The notes under the pieces: generated by a model
What the model was told of the DNA's origin: nothing
What the model saw: only the letters and a program-made list of their open reading frames with translations
Database searches by the model: none
Source: Minisyncoccota bacterium
GTDB lineage: Bacteria > Patescibacteriota > Minisyncoccia > Phycocordibacterales > JAACPR01
Length of the DNA stretch: 19,412 nt
Direction: 5' to 3'
Assembly (NCBI GenBank): GCA_018061745.1
Contig: JAGOTN010000008.1
Coordinates: 1-19,412, forward strand
Translations under genes and position numbers: made by a program
Shown here: one piece after another, positions 1 through 6,867 of the stretch
Position numbering within the stretch: the stretch's first letter is position 1
Layout of the letters: the number at the start of each line of letters is the position of its first letter

Positions 1-1
1 A

Positions 2-811
2 CTATCTAATCTCAAACGTCACATACACCCTACTTGTAATCTTCTCCTCCCCTGCAGGCAATTCTGGTGCCACAGAAGCAGATTTAGCCATCATAGCATC
101 ACCTCCCATTCCATATTCTGGAGCATAAGAAGGGTTTGAATCTTCACTAAAACTAACCACTTCTTTTATTTTTACACCAAGACCCTTTGCAAGCACATCA
201 GCTTGAGCTCTAGCTTTTTCAATCGCTTCCATTCTCGCTTCTTCTTTATACTTGTCTATGTTATCAACCTTAAATGAAATTCCTGAAATATTTGAAATTC
301 CAGTTTCTCCAACTCCTGAAAGTAATTCGCCCGCTTTTGCAGTATCACGAACTGTTACAGAAATCGTTTGACTAACTTCATAACCAATAAGTCTTTGATT
401 GTTTATACAAACATATCCACCAGTACAATTGTTGTATTCATATTGTGGGTACGCATTGTATCCTGTTGTTTTAATATCTTTCTCAGCAATACCTTTATCT
501 TTTAGAAATTTAATTGCTTCATTCATTTTAGTTGTCGCAATTCCTTGTGCAGCTTCCACTGAGTCTCCTCTTTCATTTACTGAAAAATTAAATTCAGCAA
601 CATCAGGAACAGCAAGTGCTTCTCCTTCCCCAGTAACACTAATTGTTCTTTGAGGATAATTCTCATCTCCCTCTGACCAAGAAACAACTTCTGTTACAAC
701 TTTTGTAAGAATAAAAACTGACAATAAAATCAAAACGATAACACCTGCGTAAAGTGCTTTCCCTACAGCATATGATCTATCTGAAACAAAACGATCTGAA
801 CCTAAATTCAT
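2..811 (-). CDS. Membrane-anchored SIMPL-domain (DUF541) protein
   Basis: Complete 269-aa protein; its TAG stop lies 2 bases inside the window edge. One hydrophobic helix at about residues 17-40 (VGKALYAGVIVLILL...) follows a short cytoplasmic N-terminus and acts as an uncleaved anchor. The rest, from about residue 55, has the SIMPL/DUF541 pattern: ISVTGEGEALAVPDVAEFNF at the start of the domain, a central region of alternating strands, EARMEAIEKARAQADVLAKGLG in the typical helix, and a closing VYVTFEIR strand. Family members are exported or periplasmic proteins of poorly defined, often stress-related, function. A cysteine pair, C129 and C135, lies in the exported part and could form a disulfide. 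It is last of the nrd-folD operon in view, 36 nt after folD, with no Shine-Dalgarno; a TATAAT about 25-30 nt upstream may add an internal promoter. Domain assignment is firm, function unknown. Confidence 0.85.
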   Translation of the reverse strand: MNLGSDRFVSDRSYAVGKALYAGVIVLILLSVFILTKVVTEVVSWSEGDENYPQRTISVTGEGEALAVPDVAEFNFSVNERGDSVEAAQGIATTKMNEAIKFLKDKGIAEKDIKTTGYNAYPQYEYNNCTGGYVCINNQRLIGYEVSQTISVTVRDTAKAGELLSGVGETGISNISGISFKVDNIDKYKEEARMEAIEKARAQADVLAKGLGVKIKEVVSFSEDSNPSYAPEYGMGGDAMMAKSASVAPELPAGEEKITSRVYVTFEIR

Positions 812-847
812 AAAATTAATTTTTAAGGATAATAACCAATTATACTC

Positions 848-1675
848 CTATTTTTTGCTAATCAAAAGCAGATTTTCAAATAAATAAAATACATTCAAAG
901 GGCCAATTCCTCCAGGAACAGGCGTAATCGCAGACACCATATCTTTTACAGAATCAAAATCCACATCACCAACAACCTTTCCATCATCTAAACGACTAAT
1001 TCCAATATCAACAACGACCTGATCTGTGCCCATATGAAAACTATTTATTAAGTTTTGTTTTCCAACAGCTACGATTAAAATATCTGCTTGTTTTGTGAAG
1101 TCTGCCAGGTTGCGAGTTTTGTCATGACAAATTGTCACAGTCGCATCTCTATTTAAAAAGTGAATCGCCATCGGCTTCCCCACTAAAATTGAATCTCCAA
1201 CAATCACAATATGTTTTCCAGAAACATCAATACTGTATTCTTTCAAAAGTAAATCCACAGCACCCGCAGTCGCAGGAATAATTCCAGAACCATCATTCAT
1301 CAGTCTCCAAAGATTTTTTGCTGTAAGACCATCAACATCTTTATCAGAATCAATTGCATTGATAATTTTCTCTTTATCAAAGTTTACAGGTAAAGGAAGT
1401 TGAACAATTATCCCCTTCACGAGTCTGTCTTCATTCCCTTTATTTATTCTTGAAATAATTTCTTCTTCAGTTACAGATGATTCAAAATGAGCCACTTCTA
1501 TATTCACTCCAATCTTTTCACCAAACTCTACTTTTTTAGAAACATAAACATCCGAAGCTTTATCTTCACCAACACGCACAATTAAAAGTGTAGATTTATA
1601 ATCTAGTTTTGAGAAATCATTTTTTAAACCTTCCGATTTTTCGTCGGAAATTTTCTTTCCTTCTAATAGAATCAT
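848..1675 (-). CDS. folD: Bifunctional methylenetetrahydrofolate dehydrogenase/cyclohydrolase
   Basis: FolD interconverts 5,10-methylene-THF, methenyl-THF and 10-formyl-THF in the cytosol, using NADP. The 275-aa length is close to the usual 280-300. Seen in the sequence: Y44xxxK48 with the catalytic Lys, VKGIIVQLPLP (87-96), DKDVDGL (111-117), a Rossmann half with VIVGDSILVGKPMA (157-170) and the family signature TPVPGGIGPLNV (251-262). Two departures from the usual pattern: the near-universal PCTPxG is PATAGAV here (134-140), and GDS takes the place of GRS or GAS at the cofactor loop. ATG lies 2 nt after the stop of the small one-TM ORF, with no ribosome binding site, so it is co-transcribed with nrdAB. 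Methylene-THF is the carbon donor for dTMP, so sitting beside ribonucleotide reductase makes sense for DNA precursor supply. Confidence 0.95.
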   Translation of the reverse strand: MILLEGKKISDEKSEGLKNDFSKLDYKSTLLIVRVGEDKASDVYVSKKVEFGEKIGVNIEVAHFESSVTEEEIISRINKGNEDRLVKGIIVQLPLPVNFDKEKIINAIDSDKDVDGLTAKNLWRLMNDGSGIIPATAGAVDLLLKEYSIDVSGKHIVIVGDSILVGKPMAIHFLNRDATVTICHDKTRNLADFTKQADILIVAVGKQNLINSFHMGTDQVVVDIGISRLDDGKVVGDVDFDSVKDMVSAITPVPGGIGPLNVFYLFENLLLISKK

Positions 1676-1677
1676 TT

Positions 1678-1818
1678 TTAAAGTATTACAACTGTAATTA
1701 AAATCAAAACAAGTAAGACAAATAACATTATGCTCGTTATTCTTGTTTCTTGATTAGAGGTTATCATTAACGATAACTCTTTATCAAGTTCTTCTTCTTT
1801 CAATTCTTTATTCTTCAC
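1678..1818 (-). CDS. Small single-TM protein in nrd-folD operon
   Basis: The reading frame ends in a strong membrane helix, SIMLFVLLVLILITVVIL, at the extreme C-terminus, after a charged stretch (KNKELKEEELDKEL). I chose the GTG start at 1818, giving 46 aa, because it overlaps the end of the upstream 61-aa gene by only 11 nt and has a weak AAAGGAA further upstream. An ATG at 1767 would leave about 29 aa. An open extension to 1941 exists but would overlap the upstream gene almost completely. Its stop lies 2 nt before folD. The topology suggests a tail-anchored or small inner-membrane peptide. No family recognised; the start is uncertain. Confidence 0.45.
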   Translation of the reverse strand: MKNKELKEEELDKELSLMITSNQETRITSIMLFVLLVLILITVVIL

Positions 1819-1993
1819 TTGATTTATTTGAATTCCTTTCGTGCATATCTGCAATTTGTTTTTTGACATCAGATCTAAATTCACACTCTTTATCACAAAA
1901 ACCAGTCTTATCTCCCCCGCGACACAAACACTGTTCTGCATTTATAAGAATCTCAGCATTTTTTAATTCACTATCTGGAAATTGTTCTGTCAT
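1808..1993 (-). CDS. 61-aa cysteine-rich protein downstream of nrdB
   Basis: Sixty-one residues, soluble and acidic. The middle has four cysteines spaced C-x-C-x8-C-x3-C (QCLCRGGDKTGFCDKEC, residues 21-37), which could bind a metal or act as a redox-active cluster. The ATG lies 8 nt after the nrdB stop, so it is almost certainly co-transcribed with the ribonucleotide reductase genes. It does not look like NrdH, glutaredoxin or NrdI: there is no CxxC followed by a thioredoxin fold, and it is too short. It may support the reductase by redox, metal or iron-sulfur chemistry, but this is inference from position. The 3' end overlaps the next small ORF. Confidence 0.6.
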   Translation of the reverse strand: MTEQFPDSELKNAEILINAEQCLCRGGDKTGFCDKECEFRSDVKKQIADMHERNSNKSSEE

Positions 1994-2001
1994 ATTTTTA
2001 A

Positions 2002-2976
2002 TTAAGCGCTTGTATTAACTTCGTAATTTGTATTTTGTTGTTCAAAGAAATTCACAAGTTCCAAAACATCTGTTGATGTCGCCATCCATTTTGCAGGATT
2101 TTGTACATTGTAGTGAGTTTCAAATCCAAGTTCTTCAAGTCGTCGATCAGCAACATATTTCACATACTGATTAACATAATCAGCGTTCAATCCAAGAATT
2201 CCATTTGGGAAAAGTTCATGGTTGTATGCAATTTCCAAATCAACACCTCTCACAATCAAATCACGAATTTCAGTAGCAAACTCTTCTGTAATCAAACTCG
2301 CATTTTCTTCAAGAATTGTTAGAAGAAGTGTCATTCCAAATTTCAAGTGCAAACTTTCATCACGAATAATCCAGTTGATAAGTGAACCGAAGTTTCGAAG
2401 TTTGTTTCTTTGTCTGAAAGAAAGCATCACCATAAATCCAGAGTAAAACCAAACACCTTCCATGATCACATTTGTCGCAACAAGATTTCTAATAAAATCT
2501 TTCTTCCCTTCTGGACTAGAAATATCCAAAGTTGCAGAAGTCATTCTCTCTGTAAAAGATTGAACAAATTTTTCTTTTGCTTGCATAGCTGGAGTAATCA
2601 AATGTTTTCCGTAAATCTCATCTCTATCCCACGGAAAAGTTTCCAACATGTATTCAAAAGTCATACAGTGGTTTGCTTCTTCATAAAGCCATTTTGCGAT
2701 AAACAAATGACATTCTGCAGATTTGATATAAGGATAAATTCCAAGTGCAATAGAACGATTCACAACAAGCTCTGCTGGATTCATGAAAGACATGATAAAT
2801 TTCACAGCATCAACTTCGTCTTCAGTCATCGATTGCAAATCATCTAAATCTTCTTTCAATGGAACTTCTTTTGGAAACCACGTATTCGCAACAGCTTGCT
2901 CATACATTTCTCTCGCCCATGAATATGTTGAAGGATAAATGTTGTAGTCTTTTTCTTCTGGAATTCCAATTAACAT
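2002..2976 (-). CDS. nrdB: Ribonucleotide reductase class I beta subunit, class Ic-type
   Basis: The R2 subunit houses the dinuclear metal cofactor that starts the radical used by NrdA to reduce ribonucleotides. The 324-aa ferritin-like protein has all six metal ligands: E69 (NPAELVVN), E100 and H103 (YEEANH), E173 (IMEGVWFYSGF), E207 and H210 (RDESLH). The position four residues after H103, where the radical tyrosine sits in class Ia/Ib, is F107. Together with Glu rather than Asp as first ligand, this is the signature of Chlamydia-type class Ic R2, which uses Mn/Fe instead of a tyrosyl radical. The long stretch through FYSGF, RDE and ADRRLE also resembles the chlamydial protein as I recall it. 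Y318 near the C-terminus would serve radical transfer to NrdA. It follows nrdA by 34 nt, with a 9-bp direct repeat but no ribosome binding site between them. Confidence 0.96.
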   Translation of the reverse strand: MLIGIPEEKDYNIYPSTYSWAREMYEQAVANTWFPKEVPLKEDLDDLQSMTEDEVDAVKFIMSFMNPAELVVNRSIALGIYPYIKSAECHLFIAKWLYEEANHCMTFEYMLETFPWDRDEIYGKHLITPAMQAKEKFVQSFTERMTSATLDISSPEGKKDFIRNLVATNVIMEGVWFYSGFMVMLSFRQRNKLRNFGSLINWIIRDESLHLKFGMTLLLTILEENASLITEEFATEIRDLIVRGVDLEIAYNHELFPNGILGLNADYVNQYVKYVADRRLEELGFETHYNVQNPAKWMATSTDVLELVNFFEQQNTNYEVNTSA

Positions 2977-3010
2977 AATATTTAGATTATTTAATAATTA
3001 CTGACAATTC

Positions 3011-5554
3011 TTACTGACACGAATCGCAAACAAATCTTTCTTGTGGATCTACTGGACCGTCATTTTTTGTTGAAACAACTGGTTCATGTGTTTTTACTTC
3101 TGTATTAGAAACGACAGCTTCTCCAACAACTTCTTCTGGAACAAAAGATGTCGCTGCCATTTTTGCTTTCATAGCACCAAAACCTGTCTTTCCCATCGCA
3201 ACAGCTTTGTTAACACTTGAAGTTGATTGCTCAGCTGTGTGTCGAGGTTCCATGTGTAAATAATATGTTGTCTTAACTCCCTTCTCCCAAGCTGTTGAAT
3301 AAATTTTCATAATCTCTTCGTTGTCTCGTGTTCGAAGATACATGTTTCTAGAAAGTGCCTGATCAACCCACTTCTGTGCACGCGCTGCAATTTCAATAAA
3401 TGCATAAGGAGATGTTGTGAAAGAAGTTTTGTAAATATCTTTCAACTCTTGTGGCATGTTTTCAATGTTTTCAATATCACCTTGAGTTTCAAAAATCTTT
3501 CCTTTCATACTTTCCCAAATTCCTCTTTCTTTTAATTCATTAACAAGGTTTACATTGATGTCTAAATATTTTCCTGAAATTTTATTTCGTGAGAAAACTT
3601 GAGCAAATCTTGGATCGATTCCTGGAACTGTTCCTCCGATAAGTCCGATGTTTGCGTTTGGAGCAATCGCCATCAATGTTGCATTTCGCATTCCTTTTTT
3701 AACTTTTTCTCTAAGAACATTCCAATCCAATCCTCCATGTTTTGAACCTTTATCTACAGTCAAAGGAATTCCTCTTTCTTTTTCTAATCTTTCTAAAGTA
3801 TCAATTGGAACTTTTCCTTTTGACCATTCTGAACCTTCAAAATTTGAGTAACTTCCTCTTTCTTGTGCAAGGTTGGCACTTTCATCTATCGCCATGTAGC
3901 TAACAAATTCAAATAGTCTATCTGTAAAATCATAAGCTTCTTTATGTTCATAAGACCATCCCATTTTTTCAAAAATATCAGCAAGCCCCATAACTCCAAG
4001 ACCAACAGCTCTGTTTGATTTATCTGAATTTGAAGCTTCAACTACTGGAAGCTGGTTGATATCGATAAGGTTATCTAAATGTCGAACAGCAATACGCACA
4101 CTGTTTTCCAATCTTTGCCAATCAATTTCTTTTCCTTTCAAATGTTGAGAAAGATTTATTGATGCCAAGTTACATACAGCAATATTTTCTTTATCTTGTG
4201 GCAAACAAATTTCTGTACACAAGTTCGACATGTGAATTGTTCCTGTGTTGTTGTTCAGTGCTCGTAAGTTGATTGGATCTTTGAAAGTAATCCAAGGGTG
4301 AGATGTTGAAACAAGACTGGCTGTAATTTGTCGGTATTGTTCTCGAGCAGGAACTTTTCTATACATTCTCATCTTCCCTGATTCTGCCATCGCAATGTAT
4401 TCGTTGTATCTTTTTGAAAAAGCTTCTCCGTAAAGTTCATTTAGATCTGGAACTTCTTTTGGATCAAACATGTACCATTGTTCTGAGTTTCTAACTCTCT
4501 TCATAAACTCATCTGAAATGAAAGCAGCAGTATCGGCTGTTCTAAATCTCAAGTGTTCATCTCCGTTATTAAATCTTGCCTCAAGAAAATCTGGAAAATC
4601 CACATGCCAGTTTTCCATATAAAAAGCCAATGCACCTTTTTTCTTTCCTCCTCTTTGAATTGCACGAATAGCAACATCAATAATTTTCAAAAATGGAATA
4701 GGTCCTGATGAAACAGTGTTTGAAGATGTTAGAGGTGAACCAGACGCACGAAGTTTTGTAACAGAAGCTCCAATACCCGCAGAACCTTTTGAAAGAAGCA
4801 TAATATCTGAAACAGATTTCGCGATGTGATCCATTGAATCGTGAATTTCTAGAAGAATACAATTTGAAAGTGCAGGCATTGATGTTCCTGAATTTAAGTT
4901 TGTTGAACCTCCAGGAAGATATTCTAGTTTTGATAATTTATCGTAAAACTTTTTCGCTTGTTCATTTGGATTTTCTTCGTTGTATGAAAGTCCCATCGCG
5001 ATTCTCATAAAAGAAAACTGCGGAGTCTCTATTGCTTTTTGATTCTCCCCTTTCAAAGCGTATCTGTTTAATAATCCGGATAGACCAGCGTAATTAAAAA
5101 GTTCATCTCGAGAAATATCAATAACATTTGCTAAATCTGGCAAATCAAATTTCTCAATCATTCTTTTATCAAGAAGACCTCTATCAGTCCATTGTTTGAT
5201 ATGTTCAGGAAATCTTTTTACATGTAAATTTTGTGGAGCTTCATTATTTAATTTATCAAAATCACCCAGAACACGAGCGTAAATTGTTTTTAGGAGAATT
5301 CTTTTTGCAACAATATCGTAATTTGGATCTTCTTTAATATTTTGTAGAGCTGCACTTATAACAGCTTCGTCCAACTCATCCTCTGTAACACCATCGTACA
5401 AAGTAAGAGAAGTTTCGGTAGCCACTTGCATCACCATCTCAGTTGCGTTTGGTAAATCTATACAAACTCTTTCAATTGCTCTGTTAATTCTATCTGCATT
5501 GAAGATTGCTTTTGTACCATCGCGTTTTGTGACAGTGATTTCAAGTGGTGTCAT
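3011..5554 (-). CDS. nrdA: Ribonucleotide reductase class I alpha subunit
   Basis: Catalytic R1 subunit, 847 aa, reducing NDPs to dNDPs. Residues about 5-95 form one ATP-cone (TVTKRDGTKAIFNADRINRA...), so dATP/ATP activity control is likely. Catalytic residues are visible: C232 (ALSNCILLE) and C461 (AVCNLASINL) as the reducible pair, N444, C446 and E448 in NLCTE as the radical and general-acid set, and Y764-Y765 (KTTYYLHME) for radical transfer. The C-terminal tail ends FVCDSCQ, with C843 and C846 re-reducing the active site and receiving electrons from thioredoxin or a glutaredoxin-like partner. It is the first gene of the nrdA-nrdB operon. No ribosome binding site is seen before the ATG, and no convincing NrdR box pair was found upstream. 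Confidence 0.97.
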   Translation of the reverse strand: MTPLEITVTKRDGTKAIFNADRINRAIERVCIDLPNATEMVMQVATETSLTLYDGVTEDELDEAVISAALQNIKEDPNYDIVAKRILLKTIYARVLGDFDKLNNEAPQNLHVKRFPEHIKQWTDRGLLDKRMIEKFDLPDLANVIDISRDELFNYAGLSGLLNRYALKGENQKAIETPQFSFMRIAMGLSYNEENPNEQAKKFYDKLSKLEYLPGGSTNLNSGTSMPALSNCILLEIHDSMDHIAKSVSDIMLLSKGSAGIGASVTKLRASGSPLTSSNTVSSGPIPFLKIIDVAIRAIQRGGKKKGALAFYMENWHVDFPDFLEARFNNGDEHLRFRTADTAAFISDEFMKRVRNSEQWYMFDPKEVPDLNELYGEAFSKRYNEYIAMAESGKMRMYRKVPAREQYRQITASLVSTSHPWITFKDPINLRALNNNTGTIHMSNLCTEICLPQDKENIAVCNLASINLSQHLKGKEIDWQRLENSVRIAVRHLDNLIDINQLPVVEASNSDKSNRAVGLGVMGLADIFEKMGWSYEHKEAYDFTDRLFEFVSYMAIDESANLAQERGSYSNFEGSEWSKGKVPIDTLERLEKERGIPLTVDKGSKHGGLDWNVLREKVKKGMRNATLMAIAPNANIGLIGGTVPGIDPRFAQVFSRNKISGKYLDINVNLVNELKERGIWESMKGKIFETQGDIENIENMPQELKDIYKTSFTTSPYAFIEIAARAQKWVDQALSRNMYLRTRDNEEIMKIYSTAWEKGVKTTYYLHMEPRHTAEQSTSSVNKAVAMGKTGFGAMKAKMAATSFVPEEVVGEAVVSNTEVKTHEPVVSTKNDGPVDPQERFVCDSCQ

Positions 5555-5740
5555 GTGTTTACAAATTATTTTCGAATAAAGTAATACAAGTATACAATTT
5601 TGAAATAGAATACCCTAACTAAAGTTTCAATAAAAATATAATAGACTGTGGATAAAAAAGATTAGAAAATTGACAAAGGACATTTGCAAGAGTTTGCGTA
5701 ATATGATAGAAATGACTAACTAGAAAAAACCCAAAAAACC
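5555..5740. promoter_or_regulatory. Divergent nrdA / rpmJ intergenic region
   Basis: This 186-nt AT-rich gap must hold the promoters of the nrd operon (minus) and rpmJ (plus). On plus there is a good TTGACA at 5670-5675, but the nearest -10-like boxes (TAATAT 5699-5704, TATGAT 5702-5707) are spaced 23 or more nt away, so the pairing is not canonical. On minus, TTGAAA (5625-5630) is the best -35-like element, with only a weak -10 partner 17 nt on. No terminator and no clear NrdR operator were recognised. Confidence 0.4.
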
Positions 5741-5857
5741 ATGAAAGTTAAGTCATCAATCAGAAAAGAAAAACCAGGAGATCAATTGGTTCGACGCCGT
5801 GGGCGACTTTACAGAATCAATAAGTTAAATCCTCGTCGAAAAGCGCGTCAGCGATAA
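5741..5857 (+). CDS. rpmJ: Ribosomal protein bL36, cysteine-free form
   Basis: Thirty-eight residues beginning MKVKSSIRKEK and continuing VRRRGRLYRINKLNPRRKARQR, which is the bL36 fold signature (MKVxxSxxK...RRxGxxxVI...NPRxKxRQ). bL36 is a basic protein of the large ribosomal subunit that binds 23S rRNA near the peptidyl transferase region. The usual form has a C-C-C-H zinc site; here no cysteine or histidine is present, so this is a zinc-independent variant of the kind known as C-minus. No Shine-Dalgarno precedes the ATG (AACCCAAAAAACC). It stands alone, convergent with the DUF305 gene, rather than in a ribosomal protein operon. Too short for many gene callers, but the sequence identity is clear. 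Confidence 0.93.
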   Translation: MKVKSSIRKEKPGDQLVRRRGRLYRINKLNPRRKARQR

Positions 5858-5878
5858 TTCTTTCTCCTGCCTTTAAAG

Positions 5879-5944
5879 CTAATTAAATAAAGCTAATATT
5901 CCCAGAAACGCTAATATTGTTAGTACAATTTTTGTTTTAGACAT
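5879..5944 (-). CDS. Possible 21-aa hydrophobic membrane peptide
   Basis: An ATG 17 nt after the stop of the DUF305 gene opens a 21-codon frame (MSKTKIVLTILAFLGILALF plus N) ending in TAG. A short basic head followed by a continuous hydrophobic helix is what a one-TM microprotein looks like. The underlying DNA has three GCTAAT repeats (5878-5883, 5892-5897, 5910-5915), of which two encode the ILA units, so chance from repeat DNA cannot be excluded. No ribosome binding site is present, but that is usual in this window. No family recognised. Confidence 0.35.
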   Translation of the reverse strand: MSKTKIVLTILAFLGILALFN

Positions 5945-5961
5945 AGTTTTTATCTTAAATC

Positions 5962-6498
5962 TTAAACTCCAGGACATTTAGCAAACTCACAATTTGGACC
6001 TTGTCTCCCTACAGCAGATCCATCAGGACAAATTTTTGCCTCCATTGTACAAGCGACAGCACCCGTATTAGGTGGACTTATTTGATTATCGGTAACAGGA
6101 ACTGGAGGTAGTGAATTAGACCAAGAAACGTTCCAGTCTTGCATCATCTTAATTTCTTTATTTTGAGCAGAAATAATGTCTTTTGCTAATTGTATTAATT
6201 CTGGACGATTTGATTGTTTTAAGACCATTTCAGCCATTTCAACGGCACCTTGGTGATGAACTATCATTTGTGTTAAAAATTCTTTATCAAAATCTCCACC
6301 GGTCTTCCCCACAAGAGAATCTGACATTTCGTGCATCATTTCTTCCATAGAATCATGAGCGTGATCGTTTGCCATCATTGTACCGTCTGGCATTTTATGA
6401 ATATTTGAACTTGTAAGGCTAGAGTTACCAAATAAATAACCAATAAAGAAACCTGCTATTAATACCCCGATGAACAACATTGATGTATTTTTTTCCAT
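5962..6498 (-). CDS. DUF305-family exported protein with cysteine tail
   Basis: 178 aa. Residues 7-24 (MLFIGVLIAGFFIGYLFG) form a membrane anchor or uncleaved signal. The body carries the DUF305 four-helix motif: FLTQMIVHHQGAVEMAEMVL (74-93) followed by AKDIISAQNKEIKMMQDW. Met and His are very frequent (PDGTMMANDHAHDSMEEMM), a feature of DUF305 proteins that has been linked with metals such as copper, though the role is unproven. After a Pro-rich linker the C-terminus is a separate small module, ACTMEAKICPDGSAVGRQGP plus NCEFAKCPG, with C150, C157, C170 and C175, probably two disulfides outside the cell. The ATG is the first base 6 nt after an extended -10 (TGCTACAAT), predicting a leaderless mRNA. 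Confidence 0.85.
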   Translation of the reverse strand: MEKNTSMLFIGVLIAGFFIGYLFGNSSLTSSNIHKMPDGTMMANDHAHDSMEEMMHEMSDSLVGKTGGDFDKEFLTQMIVHHQGAVEMAEMVLKQSNRPELIQLAKDIISAQNKEIKMMQDWNVSWSNSLPPVPVTDNQISPPNTGAVACTMEAKICPDGSAVGRQGPNCEFAKCPGV

Positions 6499-6504
6499 TT
6501 TTTA

Positions 6505-6513
6505 ATTGTAGCA
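6505..6513 (-). promoter_or_regulatory. Extended -10 promoter, leaderless, for DUF305 gene
   Basis: Reads TGC-TACAAT on minus, then six bases (TAAAAA), then ATG at 6498, which places the expected transcription start on the start codon itself. No good -35 box is seen, as is common with extended -10 promoters. Confidence 0.6.
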
Positions 6514-6527
6514 AAAAATATTGTATT

Positions 6528-6536
6528 TGCTATGAT
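6528..6536 (+). promoter_or_regulatory. Extended -10 promoter for the 89-aa gene
   Basis: Reads TGC-TATGAT on plus; the expected start is near 6543, giving a leader of about 19 nt to the ATG at 6562. A TTGTAG lies 19 nt upstream as a weak -35. It sits back to back with the divergent DUF305 promoter. Confidence 0.55.
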
Positions 6537-6561
6537 GCGATAAAAACAGATCTTATGTCTT

Positions 6562-6831
6562 ATGAAAAAGCTACAAGAAATAAAACTCGGCTTATTTTTT
6601 TGGTGGTTTGATGTGAAGTGTGAAATAGATAATATTTGGAGAAGGATTTGGAACAAAAGATTTCTTCTCTGGTGGTATCGATTGTGGATCAGGAAAGATG
6701 AATTTCATATCTCCTTACAAGGTGACTTGTCTGCCCTGCTAGTAATGACTCCACATGAGCAAAACAAATACTATACGGATCTATATCGTCGAAGACGAAT
6801 AGCTCACGAAAGAAACAACAATCGACCCTGA
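6562..6831 (+). CDS. Trp/Arg-rich 89-aa protein of unknown function
   Basis: 89 residues with an unusual composition: WW pairs at 14-15 and 37-38, many Arg, and aromatic-basic alternation (FFWWFDVKCEIDNIWRRIW, LLWWYRLWIRKDEFHISL). The second half is soluble and ends DLYRRRRIAHERNNNRP. The first half looks amphipathic and may lie on the membrane or form a helical hairpin. The -10 box upstream and the terminator that begins inside its last codons frame it as a real one-gene unit. The TGA stop sits in the terminator loop and is the only UGA stop in the window. An overlapping 18-codon frame from 6555 is less likely. No family assigned; the sequence has the feel of a Patescibacteria-specific protein. 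Confidence 0.7.
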   Translation: MKKLQEIKLGLFFWWFDVKCEIDNIWRRIWNKRFLLWWYRLWIRKDEFHISLQGDLSALLVMTPHEQNKYYTDLYRRRRIAHERNNNRP

Positions 6832-6850
6832 TTTAGGGTCGATTTTTTCT
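6820..6850 (+). terminator. Rho-independent terminator of the 89-aa gene
   Basis: Nine-bp perfect stem AATCGACCC / GGGTCGATT (6820-6828 with 6836-6844), loop TGATTTA, followed by a T tract (TTTTTTCTTTT). The stop codon of the gene lies in the loop. Confidence 0.9.
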
Positions 6851-6867
6851 TTTATAAAAATAATTTG

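Noticed and set aside
1678..1941. An 87-aa version of the small TM protein starting at 1941
   Set aside because: It would overlap nearly all of the cysteine-rich 61-aa gene in another frame; only the 3' part has coding character.
2101..2847. Plus-strand open frames opposite nrdB and similar frames opposite other large genes
   Set aside because: They mirror strongly coding minus-strand genes with full motif sets and have no starts, promoters or recognisable domains of their own.
5555..5740. NrdR box pair upstream of nrdA
   Set aside because: TATAC- and TTGTAT-rich sequence is present but no pair matches the ACACWATATATWGTGT consensus well enough.
6555..6611. 18-codon frame MSYEKATRNKTRLIFLVV
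   Set aside because: It overlaps the start of the 89-aa gene, is very short and shows no features.
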